This document shows positions 7,838-16,466 of a DNA stretch of 64,000 nucleotides, piece by piece. The notes under the pieces are model-generated. The model was not told the DNA's origin, searched no databases, and was given only the letters and a program-made list of their open reading frames with translations. The position numbers and the translations under genes were made by a program. Every line of letters begins with the position of its first letter. Position 1 is the stretch's first letter. The stretch is from assembly GCF_000732325.1 (NCBI RefSeq), contig NZ_BBIW01000002.1:248007-312006 (forward strand), read 5' to 3'. This DNA is from Paenibacillus sp. TCA20. Lineage in GTDB: Bacteria; Bacillota; Bacilli; Paenibacillales; Paenibacillaceae.

Positions 7838-8116
7838 TTAGCTTGTTCTTGTAATTTTGGGAGCTGGTGCAGTCCGTCTCTCCCATTCCGCCAGCGTGTT
7901 GAAGGCCTCATCATTCGTATCACCGCACATCGCCGGCTCTGCCTTTAGTCTGCTGCATACCTTGGGCCTCTCGGGAAGGCCAAACAGCCTGCATTTGTTC
8001 TCCTCTGTCAGCTGAACGCATCTTACGCCAGCAGGCTTACCATCGGGCATCCCTGGAATCGGAGATGATATGGATGCTGCAATACAGCATGCCCCACAAC
8101 CGGTTCTACACTCCAT
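7838..8116 (-). CDS. YkgJ/YeiW-type cysteine-cluster protein
   Basis: A 92-residue protein with eight cysteines. The N-terminal CRTGCGACC, the central VRCVQLTEENKCRLFG and RPKVCSRLKAEPAMCG fit the zinc- or iron-binding YkgJ fold (UPF0153), and closely resemble E. coli YeiW, including the SSPIPGMPDGKPAG stretch. The biochemical role is unknown; metal binding is expected from the family. It is monocistronic, with its own terminator. Another frame overlaps the gene (7696-7923) but looks like a shadow. Confidence 0.83.
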   Translation of the reverse strand: MECRTGCGACCIAASISSPIPGMPDGKPAGVRCVQLTEENKCRLFGLPERPKVCSRLKAEPAMCGDTNDEAFNTLAEWERRTAPAPKITRTS

Positions 8117-8230
8117 CTTCTACACCTCTCATTATAGCCAGTTCGCAAGCCAAGGCTTATTTGTACTAGCTTATGCGAAAGACATAGCGCAATATAACTG
8201 CTTGTTCTATAGAGCTCGAAGAACCTGAAC

Positions 8231-9103
8231 CTAGCCTGTCTTTACACTATAACGATGCAGTTGTCCAGGTGCTCCCTTGAACTGCAGCTTCTTAGTTTCA
8301 ATCAGTGACCGTAATCTAAATTCCAAGAAATCCTTGCGCAAATAATAACGATGAAGCTTAACAAGCACCTCAGCCACAACCTTGGAAGCAGGAACGTAGT
8401 GATCATCAAATTGCAAACCAAGCTCCGTTACAACTTCATCGATGATATCATCCAGTGCGTTCTCATCGCTGCATCTAAACTGATTATTCTCCCATAGTCT
8501 GAGCGGTAAATCCTTCAGAGAGAGATCTTGCCAATCCTTGGTGAGCTGGATTCTTTGTTCACTATTTAGAGAGACCTTCTGTTCCAGCCGACCCAGCATC
8601 GGAATAAAATGTTCCTTTTTAAGCTGGGCTAGGTTTACAGGTAACAAAACAGGCATTTTATTCTCAGCCTCTATGTCACTAGCTTCACTTAAAAAGAGCG
8701 TTTGGTATTCCTCCGCAACGTTATTCAATACGATCTGTACTTCCCGATCCTGTAACAAATAAACCGCAAATCGCAAACCAATCTGATCATGTGCGTGATC
8801 TCCGTGCCAGATCGTAATTCTGCTTCCCTCCGGAATCGACTTGATTGCTTTGATGACTGTTCCAATCTGATGCTCGGGATTGTACGTATACAGTTTGTCA
8901 TAATTGGACAATCGCTGGGACATCCACGATATACGGCTATTCTCTCCATCTGTAAGATCAATGCCAGACAGTGGGCCATATGCAAACCAGTCATTAAACG
9001 AAAGTACTTTGTGTGAATGACGAATTTCCGCTTTATGTAATGCAGCTTTCATGACTCCCTGCTCTGACATCCCAAACATTAAATGAACATGCTGCTCCGT
9101 CAT
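8231..9103 (-). CDS. DUF1835 (and DUF3658) domain protein, shorter paralogue
   Basis: A 290-residue protein of the DUF1835 family: N-terminal domain beginning HVHLMFGMSEQGVMKAAL, with FNDWFAYGPL and ITIWHGDHAHDQIGLRF, and a C-terminal region ending in the conserved RSLIETKKLQFKGAPG. I start at the ATG of MTEQHVH because AGGTGG lies five bases before it; a GTG nine bases upstream is inside that site. Function is unknown for the family. It lies 59 bases downstream of a longer paralogue in the same direction, a likely tandem duplication. Confidence 0.8.
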   Translation of the reverse strand: MTEQHVHLMFGMSEQGVMKAALHKAEIRHSHKVLSFNDWFAYGPLSGIDLTDGENSRISWMSQRLSNYDKLYTYNPEHQIGTVIKAIKSIPEGSRITIWHGDHAHDQIGLRFAVYLLQDREVQIVLNNVAEEYQTLFLSEASDIEAENKMPVLLPVNLAQLKKEHFIPMLGRLEQKVSLNSEQRIQLTKDWQDLSLKDLPLRLWENNQFRCSDENALDDIIDEVVTELGLQFDDHYVPASKVVAEVLVKLHRYYLRKDFLEFRLRSLIETKKLQFKGAPGQLHRYSVKTG

Positions 9104-9162
9104 GTATGCCACCTCTTTCTATAATAGGGATGTAATTTCAGCCATTCCCGGTAGGACGTATG

Positions 9163-10251
9163 TTATACCTTAGGAGGCTTCAGATAATACTGGTAAGTCT
9201 CATTAGGAACACCAGCAAATTCAAGCTTCTTATTCGCAATTAACGATCGAAACCGAAATGATATCAGATGAGCACTCGTTAATTCAGGATAACGCTCGAG
9301 TATAGGTTCAATCAATAGTCCTGCTGACACATATTCCTTGTTATAAATATATTTATCATCCACCATATGAATATGGCTATATTGTTCGTGAATGACTTCC
9401 ATGATTAAAGAATCGTAGGCATCTTCCGCCAAAAACTGGAGTTCACCTTCTATTAATACGCGCAGCATTTCACTGCGGCCTGAAATATACAGCCATTCAC
9501 TCGCATATCGTGCTCTATCCTCTTCTGATAACAAATTCCCCTGAGTTCTCTGTATGAGCTGAGAGAAATCTTTCGTTTGGAGCTGATGTAAGACCGTGTG
9601 GTCCACTTTTTTATCGACATCTGGCAAAGGATTTCTCCCAAGTAAAGGCTTATACTCTTCTGCAGGATTTAAGACCCGAACCTCTGCCTGTACTCCGCGA
9701 AGCAAATGCAGTACTAAACATGTAAATATATAGTCATGCGCATTGCTCTCTGCCCATATTGTAATCCGTTTATGATCCGGAATGCTCTCAAATATTGGCT
9801 TCATTGCTGTAATATGATGTAATCCGTTACTAAAATAATGATCATAGCCCATATGATTCATCATCCACATGTAACGTTCTGTTTCATATTGCTGCTGGTC
9901 AATATGGCGCAACGGTCCAACCGCATAGAAATCCTCCAAGCTGTATACGATGGCTTCCTGCCGAATCCCTGCCTTCGATAAGGAGAACTTTAACTTACCA
10001 GCTGTAAATAGATTCGAAGTTATATAGATAGTCTGAGGAGTAACTTCTTGAGTTAATTCCGTATTCAATAAGTTACTCCGAGGAGTAACATCTTGAGTTA
10101 ATTTACGGATTCGAGATTCTTCCAAGCATTCACGCCAAGTCTCCTTAATTCTACGGCCCAGCTCTTCGCTCTCCGAGCCCGACTCTCCGATTGAAGAATC
10201 GCTTTGTTGCAGCACCCAATCAACAAATTGCTTTAATCTATAGTGATCCAT
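9163..10251 (-). CDS. DUF1835 domain protein, longer paralogue with N-terminal extension
   Basis: A 362-residue paralogue of the next gene. The shared part begins near residue 74 (IYITSNLFTAGKLKFSL) and keeps FYAVGPL, ITIWAESNAHDYIF and the C-terminal RSLIANKKLEFAGVPN. The first 73 residues are absent from the paralogue and include a doubled motif (LTQDVTP, LTQEVTP) coded by a 24-base direct repeat. The ribosome site is weak. It begins 49 bases after the end of the frameshifted ykfC with no terminator between, so it may be read from the dpp-ykf operon. Function unknown. Confidence 0.78.
   Translation of the reverse strand: MDHYRLKQFVDWVLQQSDSSIGESGSESEELGRRIKETWRECLEESRIRKLTQDVTPRSNLLNTELTQEVTPQTIYITSNLFTAGKLKFSLSKAGIRQEAIVYSLEDFYAVGPLRHIDQQQYETERYMWMMNHMGYDHYFSNGLHHITAMKPIFESIPDHKRITIWAESNAHDYIFTCLVLHLLRGVQAEVRVLNPAEEYKPLLGRNPLPDVDKKVDHTVLHQLQTKDFSQLIQRTQGNLLSEEDRARYASEWLYISGRSEMLRVLIEGELQFLAEDAYDSLIMEVIHEQYSHIHMVDDKYIYNKEYVSAGLLIEPILERYPELTSAHLISFRFRSLIANKKLEFAGVPNETYQYYLKPPKV
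10035..10103. repeat. 24-bp direct repeat inside the DUF1835 gene
   Basis: gaggagtaacttcttgagtt-aatt (10035-10058) recurs at 10080-10103 with one mismatch, a 45-base period. It encodes the two LTQ(D/E)VTP motifs and suggests a recent in-frame duplication in the linker. Confidence 0.85.
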
Positions 10252-10299
10252 CTCGTTAATTTCATTGTTATAACTAATCCTAATTGTAAGTCCCCATTT

Positions 10300-11449
10300 C
10301 TATTGTATAAAATGGTTAAGTGAAGCATCATATCTTCTTGAAGCGCAATGCTCCTTAATCAATTTATAACTTGTTAATTCGACCACCTCAATACAGCTCT
10401 TCGAATCAGGTGAATGTATCATTTTGCCGTCCCCTATATATATACCTACGTGATGAATGCGTCCTTTTCCTTCTTCATATGCAAAAAAAACGCAGGTCTC
10501 CCGGACGCAGCCGATTACTCACTGCTTCTGTTCCTGCTAGAGCCTGATCTGAAGCATCCCGTGGAATGGTAATTCCTTGAGATGCATACATACTATATGC
10601 AAAACCCGAACAATCATAGCCATATGAGGACAATCCTCCCCACAAATATGCCAAATTCAGAAATCTGTTTGCTTCTGCTGCAATGCGGCTTCCTATGTCT
10701 AAGCCTGTTCCGGCATGATGATCTAAGAAGGTAACATCCTTCATGCTGAGTACTCCCACTCCATGAGGAGAATGAACATAGACCTCTGTATCTCTCACTT
10801 CTATTAATGGAAGCTTTGTTAAATAGCTGAGTTCCAAATACGGAGCTTCTGCATCTTCTAACAATAGCGCCATCTTGGCAAATTTAGCATAAACTTGTAC
10901 CAGCCTATTTTCATGAGTCTGAGCATGAATATAATCAGTACCTCTATCTTGAACATGATCATGCACGTGAGTATTATCTTTCTCTTGATTCTGCACAGGA
11001 GCATTAACTTCCACCACCGTATTCATTTGCCCCTGAGCGCTCTTCTGCGCATATGAATTGATTTGCACCTGTGCATTTAATCGTACTCCGCTGTCACGTG
11101 CAATGTCACGGCTCCATTCCGTAAGCTGAATATAAGGAACCCAGCCCGGATATCCGAGCGGATCCTTCCTTGTGGCTTGGTTAGGTATGCGGATGTTCGC
11201 CCATCCATTCCTCACCTCTATGACTACAACTTCCTCGGCATATAGAACCTGGGTTTGGGTGCGATTTGATGTGCACAAGTCCAGCCGTTCATCCGGAGTC
11301 AGACTGCTGAGCCAAGCTCTCATATCCGCTTTATTTTGCAGCACGTTCATATCCATTGCCCGCGGAGACTCCGGTGTAGTCCATACCGTTGCAACCGGGA
11401 CACTCACTACCATTTTTTTCAGTCCGGGTCTGTATTCAGAAGGTTTCAT
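10300..11449 (-). pseudogene. ykfC: NlpC/P60 peptidase YkfC-like, frameshifted at an eight-base homopolymer
   Basis: YkfC is a cysteine peptidase that cleaves gamma-D-Glu-diamino-acid bonds in murein peptides after L-Ala removal. The present frame gives 324 residues (to 10475) with SH3-like regions and the catalytic Cys in YGYDCSGF (C280), but stops as RPGDLRFFCI. Removing one base from the eight T (A8 on the plus strand, 10483-10490) joins the frame to 60 further residues ending at 10300. These contain GRIHHVGIYIGDGKMIHS, supplying H333 and H345 at the same spacing from the Cys as in B. cereus YkfC. So the gene is one base from intact. It overlaps ykfB by four bases. A long, polar, Gln/His-rich insertion (about residues 135-185) sits between the SH3-like parts. 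Pseudogene, sequencing error and slippage are all possible. Confidence 0.85.
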
Positions 11450-12549
11450 CCGGTTACCCCCATCCCTTCTTGAATGTGTACATCATGAATTCCGAGTCCA
11501 GCTGCATCCGTAAAACGGATAACCCTGCCGTCATAAACTACACCACCGTTTATATCTCTGCAATCCATCATTAGCGGCGCGTCAAAATCAAACCTTGTTA
11601 TGTTTTTCTTGCTGGCTGCAAAATGGGCGGCTGCGGTTACCGCAACTTTGGATTCAATCATACTTCCCACCATACACTCTACACCGTATTCTTCGGCAAG
11701 CTGATTAATCATTTGGGCCTTATAGATCCCCCCGGCTTTCATCAGCTTAATATTGATCAAATCCGCAGCACGGTGCTGCAGCACTTCAAGTGCCTGGCTT
11801 GGAGTGAATACACTTTCATCAGCCATAATGAGTGTATCCACAGCGTCTGTTACGGTCTTGAGCCCTGTCAGATCACTCGCTCTCACGGGCTGTTCTACCA
11901 ACTCTATATTCAGGTTCAGATCCTCCAGCTTACGAATACAGCGGATCGCTTCCTTGACCTGCCAGCCCTGATTGGCATCCAGCCTGATTCCTACCTGGTT
12001 ACCGACACGGTTGCGAATTTCTTGAATTCTGGCAATGTCCTCTTCGATCGGGTCTTTCCCCACTTTAATCTTCAGCACATTGAAGCCCTCAGCTACACAG
12101 CGCTCCGCATCATCTGCCATTTCTGCCATCGTTCCCACACTTACTGTAAAATCCGTCTCGATCCGGTCCCGATATCCACCAAGGAATTGATATAGAGGCA
12201 TACCACTGTACTGTGCGAGCAAATCGTAAATCGCCATATCCACTGCCGCCTTTGCACTGCTGGAACCCACCATGACCGTATGTATTGTCTGTAGTAGCTG
12301 CTCGTAAGCGAGCAGGCTTCTTCCCTGAATAGCAGGACCTAAGGTGTGAAGCACTGCTGACTCAATACTGTCAAGACTGTCTCCTGTAATTACAACGGTA
12401 GCCGGCGCTTCACCCCATCCAATTCGTCCATCACTGGCTGTCATTCGAACCAATATCGATTCGCTTTGTGTAACGGTTCGTAACGCAGTTTTAAAAGGCT
12501 TGATTAATGGCGTATATTTGCGCATAACCTCAATATTCTGAATTTGCAC
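11446..12549 (-). CDS. ykfB: L-Ala-D/L-Glu epimerase YkfB (enolase superfamily)
   Basis: This enzyme epimerises the D-Glu of L-Ala-D-Glu dipeptides, allowing murein dipeptides to be used as nutrients. The 367-residue protein has the superfamily elements in order: KIKVGK (the KxK acid/base lysine pair), DANQGW (first metal ligand), ELVEQP (second), MADESVF (third) and NIKLMKAGG (second acid/base lysine). It starts at GTG, nine bases after AAGGAGG. It sits between ykfA and ykfC as in Bacillus subtilis, and its stop overlaps the ykfC start. Confidence 0.92.
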   Translation of the reverse strand: MQIQNIEVMRKYTPLIKPFKTALRTVTQSESILVRMTASDGRIGWGEAPATVVITGDSLDSIESAVLHTLGPAIQGRSLLAYEQLLQTIHTVMVGSSSAKAAVDMAIYDLLAQYSGMPLYQFLGGYRDRIETDFTVSVGTMAEMADDAERCVAEGFNVLKIKVGKDPIEEDIARIQEIRNRVGNQVGIRLDANQGWQVKEAIRCIRKLEDLNLNIELVEQPVRASDLTGLKTVTDAVDTLIMADESVFTPSQALEVLQHRAADLINIKLMKAGGIYKAQMINQLAEEYGVECMVGSMIESKVAVTAAAHFAASKKNITRFDFDAPLMMDCRDINGGVVYDGRVIRFTDAAGLGIHDVHIQEGMGVTG

Positions 12550-12619
12550 TTTGATGTACCTCCTTGAAATTTTAAGCGAGGATCTTACCTAAATCCCACT
12601 AGAACAATTCATTCAACAC

Positions 12620-13549
12620 CTACCCGAATTGGAGCAGCTTGCGACTTGTATCCAGCTGTGCAGGAAGCCCTAATGGAATGGCGATATTCGGGGAACAGTG
12701 ACCGATCCGAAACCCAGCCATAGCGGGTCTGCCCGCCTTCGCAATATAATGCTGTATTACCTCTTCCAGTGATAGGGACAATTCTCGCTTAACTGGATCA
12801 CAATGATGAAAATCACCAACGATGATACCCGCTGCTTCCGTCAGCTTGCCTGCTTGAAGAAGCTGATTCAGCATGCGGTCTATGCGATATGGCTCTTCGC
12901 CAATATCCTCAATCAAGAGAAGCCTGCCTGTTGTGTTTATCTCATAAGGAGTGCCGAGTGTCGTCACAAGCAGTGAGAGATTGCCGCCGACGATAACCCC
13001 TTCTGCCGTTCCGGGCCAGAGGACCTCAAGCGGAGAAATTGCCTCTGTATAGGGCGGTATATCTTTACCAAACAACAGATCAAAGCCTTTGAGAGTAAGT
13101 GGATCAACAAAATCAGCGGCCAGGCAGGTCAGCATAGGTCCATGAAATGTAATCAAACCCGTACGCTGAAATATCGCGTTATGCAGGAATGTAACATCAC
13201 TATAGCCCCAGAAAAACTTTGGATGACGCCGAATGAGCTCATAATCCAGCAGATCCGACATTCTAGCCGTTCCATATCCGCCTCTCGCGCATACGATGGC
13301 CTTAATTTTCGGATTGGCGAACATGTCATTCAGCTCACGAGCTCTGTCTTCATCCGTTCCGGCCAAATATCCGTAATCATTCTCATTGTATACTGTCTTG
13401 CCAAATTGAACCTGTAAACCAAGTCGAAGCAGATGATCAGCTGCCTTGGTTATGCGGGTACTGTCCCCCGGACTTGCCGGAGCCATTATTCCGACCGTGT
13501 CTCCCATACGTAATGGTTCAGGATATATCGTCTTGAGCTCTACGTTCAT
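12620..13549 (-). CDS. ykfA: LD-carboxypeptidase family protein YkfA (peptidase S66)
   Basis: S66 serine peptidases cleave the amide bond between L and D residues in murein peptides. The 309-residue protein has the N-terminal GDTVGIMAPASPGD and the nucleophile motif FFWGYSDVT (S117). The catalytic Glu lies in LLIEDIGEEPYRIDRML and the His in GDFHHCD. Length is typical. The ribosome site is odd: AAGGAG abuts the ATG with no spacer, and no better start is seen nearby. It follows dppE across a hairpin that could reduce read-through. Confidence 0.9.
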   Translation of the reverse strand: MNVELKTIYPEPLRMGDTVGIMAPASPGDSTRITKAADHLLRLGLQVQFGKTVYNENDYGYLAGTDEDRARELNDMFANPKIKAIVCARGGYGTARMSDLLDYELIRRHPKFFWGYSDVTFLHNAIFQRTGLITFHGPMLTCLAADFVDPLTLKGFDLLFGKDIPPYTEAISPLEVLWPGTAEGVIVGGNLSLLVTTLGTPYEINTTGRLLLIEDIGEEPYRIDRMLNQLLQAGKLTEAAGIIVGDFHHCDPVKRELSLSLEEVIQHYIAKAGRPAMAGFRIGHCSPNIAIPLGLPAQLDTSRKLLQFG

Positions 13550-13582
13550 CTCCTTCGTTCAACTCCTCTTGGGCTCGTATAG

Positions 13583-13620
13583 AAAGGAACTCCCAGTGAT
13601 CTGGTTCGATCACCGGGAGA
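13583..13620 (-). terminator. Hairpin between dppE and ykfA (partial terminator)
   Basis: CTCCC-GTGATC (13608-13619 on the minus strand) pairs with GATCAC-GGGAG (13590-13601) around six bases, followed by TTCCTTTC. With only a broken T run it is more likely a partial terminator or RNA-stabilising hairpin that lowers ykfA-C relative to dppE. Confidence 0.6.
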
Positions 13621-13653
13621 ACCTGCATGCAAGTGCTTGAATGAAGTCCTTGC

Positions 13654-15279
13654 TTATTGTAACTCTGCGTACTTGTAATCAATATATCCGTATGCATGCC
13701 GCAGCACCCCAGTTAAATGATCCTTCTGCAAGTACACGGAATTATAGAAATACATCGGCATGATCGGCATCTCTTCCATAAGTATGCTCTCGGCCTCATG
13801 CAAATACGTAAATCGTTTCTCCACATCCGGCTCGCTGTAAGCAGCTGCTATCAGCTGGTCATACTCACTATTGCTCCAGCCTGTCCGGTTATTAGGACTG
13901 CCGGATACGAAGATGTCGAGGAAGTTAATCGGGTCTGCAAAGTCAGGGAGCCAGGAGCTTCTTGACATTTGGAACTGCAGGCTCTTCTGCTCATCGGTCA
14001 GCACCTTGCTCTCCTTGCTCGCCAGTGTGATATCGATGCCAAGATTTGTTTTGATCATGGCCTGCATTGTTTCCGCAATCTTCTGATGAAGGTCATTTGT
14101 GTTATAGGATAAAGTAACGGAAGGGAGAGTATCATACCCTTCTTCCTCCATCCCTTCGGTTAGAAGCCGCTTCGCTTCTTCAATATCAAACTTTACCAGC
14201 TCGCCGCCCTGTTCACGGAAGTCCCCTCCGCTCTCACCTTCGAGCAGGCCATAGGAGACCAGCCCGGTTGCCGGCTTATGCTTCTGCTTGATCACAAGAT
14301 CTACAATTTGCTGTCTGTCTACAGCCAAGGTGAAGGCTTTGCGGATCTTCGCATTTGTGAAGGGCTCCATCGTGGTATTAAAACGATAGAAGTATGTTCC
14401 GGCTGAATCTTCAATCGTTGCTTTACCTTCGTCGATCAGAGATTGAATTACATCCGGCGGCAGGGTTCCTGTAATGTGCAGTTCTCCACTCTCATACAGT
14501 TGATAAGCTGTCGTGGAATCATCCACCATCTTCATCGTGATGCCATCCAAATGTACATTGTCAGCATCCCAATACTGATCATTTTTCACCATTTGAATCT
14601 CGGCATCATGCTTCCATTCCGTTAATTTGAACGGTCCGTTGCTTAGAATGGAAGAAGCCTCTGCCGCCCACTGCGCATTTCCTTCGACGGTTGCCTTATG
14701 TACGGGGAAGAACGCAGGGTTCGACATCATACCGAGAAACCAGGGAGCGGGCTTGTTCAGCTTTATTTCGAGGGTATGCTCATCTACTGCTGTAACCTGT
14801 ACATCATCTGCAGTTCCTTCTCCCGAGTTATACGCTTCGGCTCCATCAATAACATAGGCAAGCGTTGCAGATGCAGCGCCAAGGTTCGGATCCAGTATCC
14901 GTTTAAATGCGAATTCAAAATCTGAGGCTGTAACCGGATCACCGTTAGACCACTTGGCATCCTCCCGCAAAGTGAACGTATACTGCTTCTCATCTTCTGT
15001 AACCGTCCACTCACTGGCTACTCCTGGACCTGGCGTATGGTCTTCCTGAAGACGGGTCAACCCTTCCATGAAATTGTTCAGCACATCATTCGATACCTGG
15101 TCAAAGCCAACAGGCGGATCAAGAGACGTCGGCTCCTTGCCGTTATTGACGAGCAGGATCTTACTGTTCACATCAGCAGCGTCTCCGTCTGCTCCACTAC
15201 CCTCTCCTCCACAAGCCGCCAGCACAAGACACAGAATCACAATACAGTAGAGCAACAGCATGGACCGATGTTTCTTCAT
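13654..15279 (-). CDS. dppE: Dipeptide/murein-peptide-binding lipoprotein DppE
   Basis: Solute-binding protein of a peptide ABC importer (SBP family 5, OppA/DppE type). The 541-residue precursor has a lipoprotein signal with lipobox LAAC and the lipidated C23, followed by a Gly/Ser/Asp-rich linker. The mature part shows PTSLDPPVGFD, DAKWSNGDPVTASDFEFAF and typical C-terminal SWLPDFADPINFLD motifs. It would bind peptides outside the membrane for DppBCD. A 12-bp hairpin just upstream may favour its expression over the transporter genes. Confidence 0.93.
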   Translation of the reverse strand: MKKHRSMLLLYCIVILCLVLAACGGEGSGADGDAADVNSKILLVNNGKEPTSLDPPVGFDQVSNDVLNNFMEGLTRLQEDHTPGPGVASEWTVTEDEKQYTFTLREDAKWSNGDPVTASDFEFAFKRILDPNLGAASATLAYVIDGAEAYNSGEGTADDVQVTAVDEHTLEIKLNKPAPWFLGMMSNPAFFPVHKATVEGNAQWAAEASSILSNGPFKLTEWKHDAEIQMVKNDQYWDADNVHLDGITMKMVDDSTTAYQLYESGELHITGTLPPDVIQSLIDEGKATIEDSAGTYFYRFNTTMEPFTNAKIRKAFTLAVDRQQIVDLVIKQKHKPATGLVSYGLLEGESGGDFREQGGELVKFDIEEAKRLLTEGMEEEGYDTLPSVTLSYNTNDLHQKIAETMQAMIKTNLGIDITLASKESKVLTDEQKSLQFQMSRSSWLPDFADPINFLDIFVSGSPNNRTGWSNSEYDQLIAAAYSEPDVEKRFTYLHEAESILMEEMPIMPMYFYNSVYLQKDHLTGVLRHAYGYIDYKYAELQ

Positions 15280-15313
15280 TGATTACTCCCCCTTAAGTTT
15301 ATGAATGGATATG

Positions 15314-15351
15314 GAATCAATTTCATAGCTGTTTCATAGTGAAATTGATTC
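15314..15351 (-). other. Perfect 12-bp hairpin between dppD and dppE
   Basis: GAATCAATTTCA (15314-15325) pairs perfectly with TGAAATTGATTC (15340-15351) around 14 bases, without a T run. Its place just before the binding-protein gene suggests RNA processing or stabilisation rather than termination. Confidence 0.6.
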
Positions 15352-15383
15352 GAATTCCGGCAATACATGTGTCTATTGTTCGC

Positions 15384-16463
15384 TCAACTAATAGAAGAAC
15401 GAATCGCCGGTTCAAGCACTTTTGGTGTGGGTACAGATTTCTTCGGAAACACACCCTTGGAGCGTTCGTCGAGCAGCCAGCAGGCGGCTGTATGTTCAGG
15501 CGCTCCGTCCATGCTGACTGACGGCGGATCATATGAACCGCACACTTCCATAACATATGGACAACGGGCTGAGTATGGACAGCCTATAGGTGGTGAAAAT
15601 AAATCCGGCGGTGTTCCAGGGATGGAAATAAGCGGCTTGCTGCGATCACCGTCTACACGGGGCATGGATGCAAGCAGTCCTTGTGTGTACGGATGCTTTG
15701 GATCATAGAAGATTTGCCTTACCGTACCGGATTCCACGATCTTACCTGCATACATGACACAAACACGTTGAGCCAGATTAGCGACGACCCCCAGATCATG
15801 AGTAATCATAATGATGGATACACCGGTTTCTGCCTGCAGCATTTTAAACAAATCCAATATTTGTGCCTGGATCGTTACATCGAGTGCTGTTGTCGGCTCA
15901 TCCGCAATAAGGATGGAAGGATTCCCTATGGCAGCGATCGCAATCATGACCCGCTGTCTCATCCCGCCGCTGAACTCATGCAGATACTGCTTCATACGGG
16001 CCTCCGGATCTTTAATCCCGATGAGCTGTAACATATCCATAGCGCGTTTCTTCGCCTCTGCTCTGGACAGCTTCTGATGATGCCTGATTCCTTCCATCAG
16101 CTGCTCGCCAATCGAGATGGTGGGATTAAGTGCTGTCATCGCATCCTGAAATATCATGGTTATCTCGCTTCCGCGAAGCTTTCGTATCTGTTTCTCGCTC
16201 ATGCTGACGAGCTCTATATTTTTATACTTAATGCTGCCCTTGTTAATCGTCGCCGTTTGCTTGGGTAAGAGACGCATGATGCTTCTTGCCGTCACACTCT
16301 TACCGCTTCCCGACTCCCCAACAATCGCCAGCGTTTCTCCTTTATAGAGGGCTAAGTCGACACCACGCACGGCCTGTACACTCCCGCCATACGTAGCAAA
16401 CGAAACATGCAGGTTATTCACCTCGAGCAGCGGAGCTGCCCCTTCATTCCTCGTTGCCATCAT
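15384..16463 (-). CDS. dppD: Peptide ABC transporter ATPase DppD
   Basis: ATP-binding subunit of the Dpp importer, 359 residues. Walker A is GESGSGKSV, the signature is FSGGMRQRVMIA and Walker B is ILIADEPTTALD; the C-terminal OppD/F extension carries a cysteine-rich segment (CPYSARCPYVMEVC) typical of iron-sulfur-like motifs in this group. GGAGGT lies five bases before the ATG. The gene begins three bases after dppC. Only one ATPase is encoded in the cluster, as in Bacillus dppBCDE; the second (ykfD) is not in this window. Confidence 0.93.
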   Translation of the reverse strand: MMATRNEGAAPLLEVNNLHVSFATYGGSVQAVRGVDLALYKGETLAIVGESGSGKSVTARSIMRLLPKQTATINKGSIKYKNIELVSMSEKQIRKLRGSEITMIFQDAMTALNPTISIGEQLMEGIRHHQKLSRAEAKKRAMDMLQLIGIKDPEARMKQYLHEFSGGMRQRVMIAIAAIGNPSILIADEPTTALDVTIQAQILDLFKMLQAETGVSIIMITHDLGVVANLAQRVCVMYAGKIVESGTVRQIFYDPKHPYTQGLLASMPRVDGDRSKPLISIPGTPPDLFSPPIGCPYSARCPYVMEVCGSYDPPSVSMDGAPEHTAACWLLDERSKGVFPKKSVPTPKVLEPAIRSSIS

Positions 16464-16466
16464 GCG

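Noticed and set aside
7696-7923. Frame of 75 codons on the minus strand
   Set aside because: Overlaps the better supported cysteine-cluster gene and its terminator; residues look random.
11623-12195. Frame of 190 codons opposite ykfB
   Set aside because: Shadow of a clear enolase-superfamily gene.
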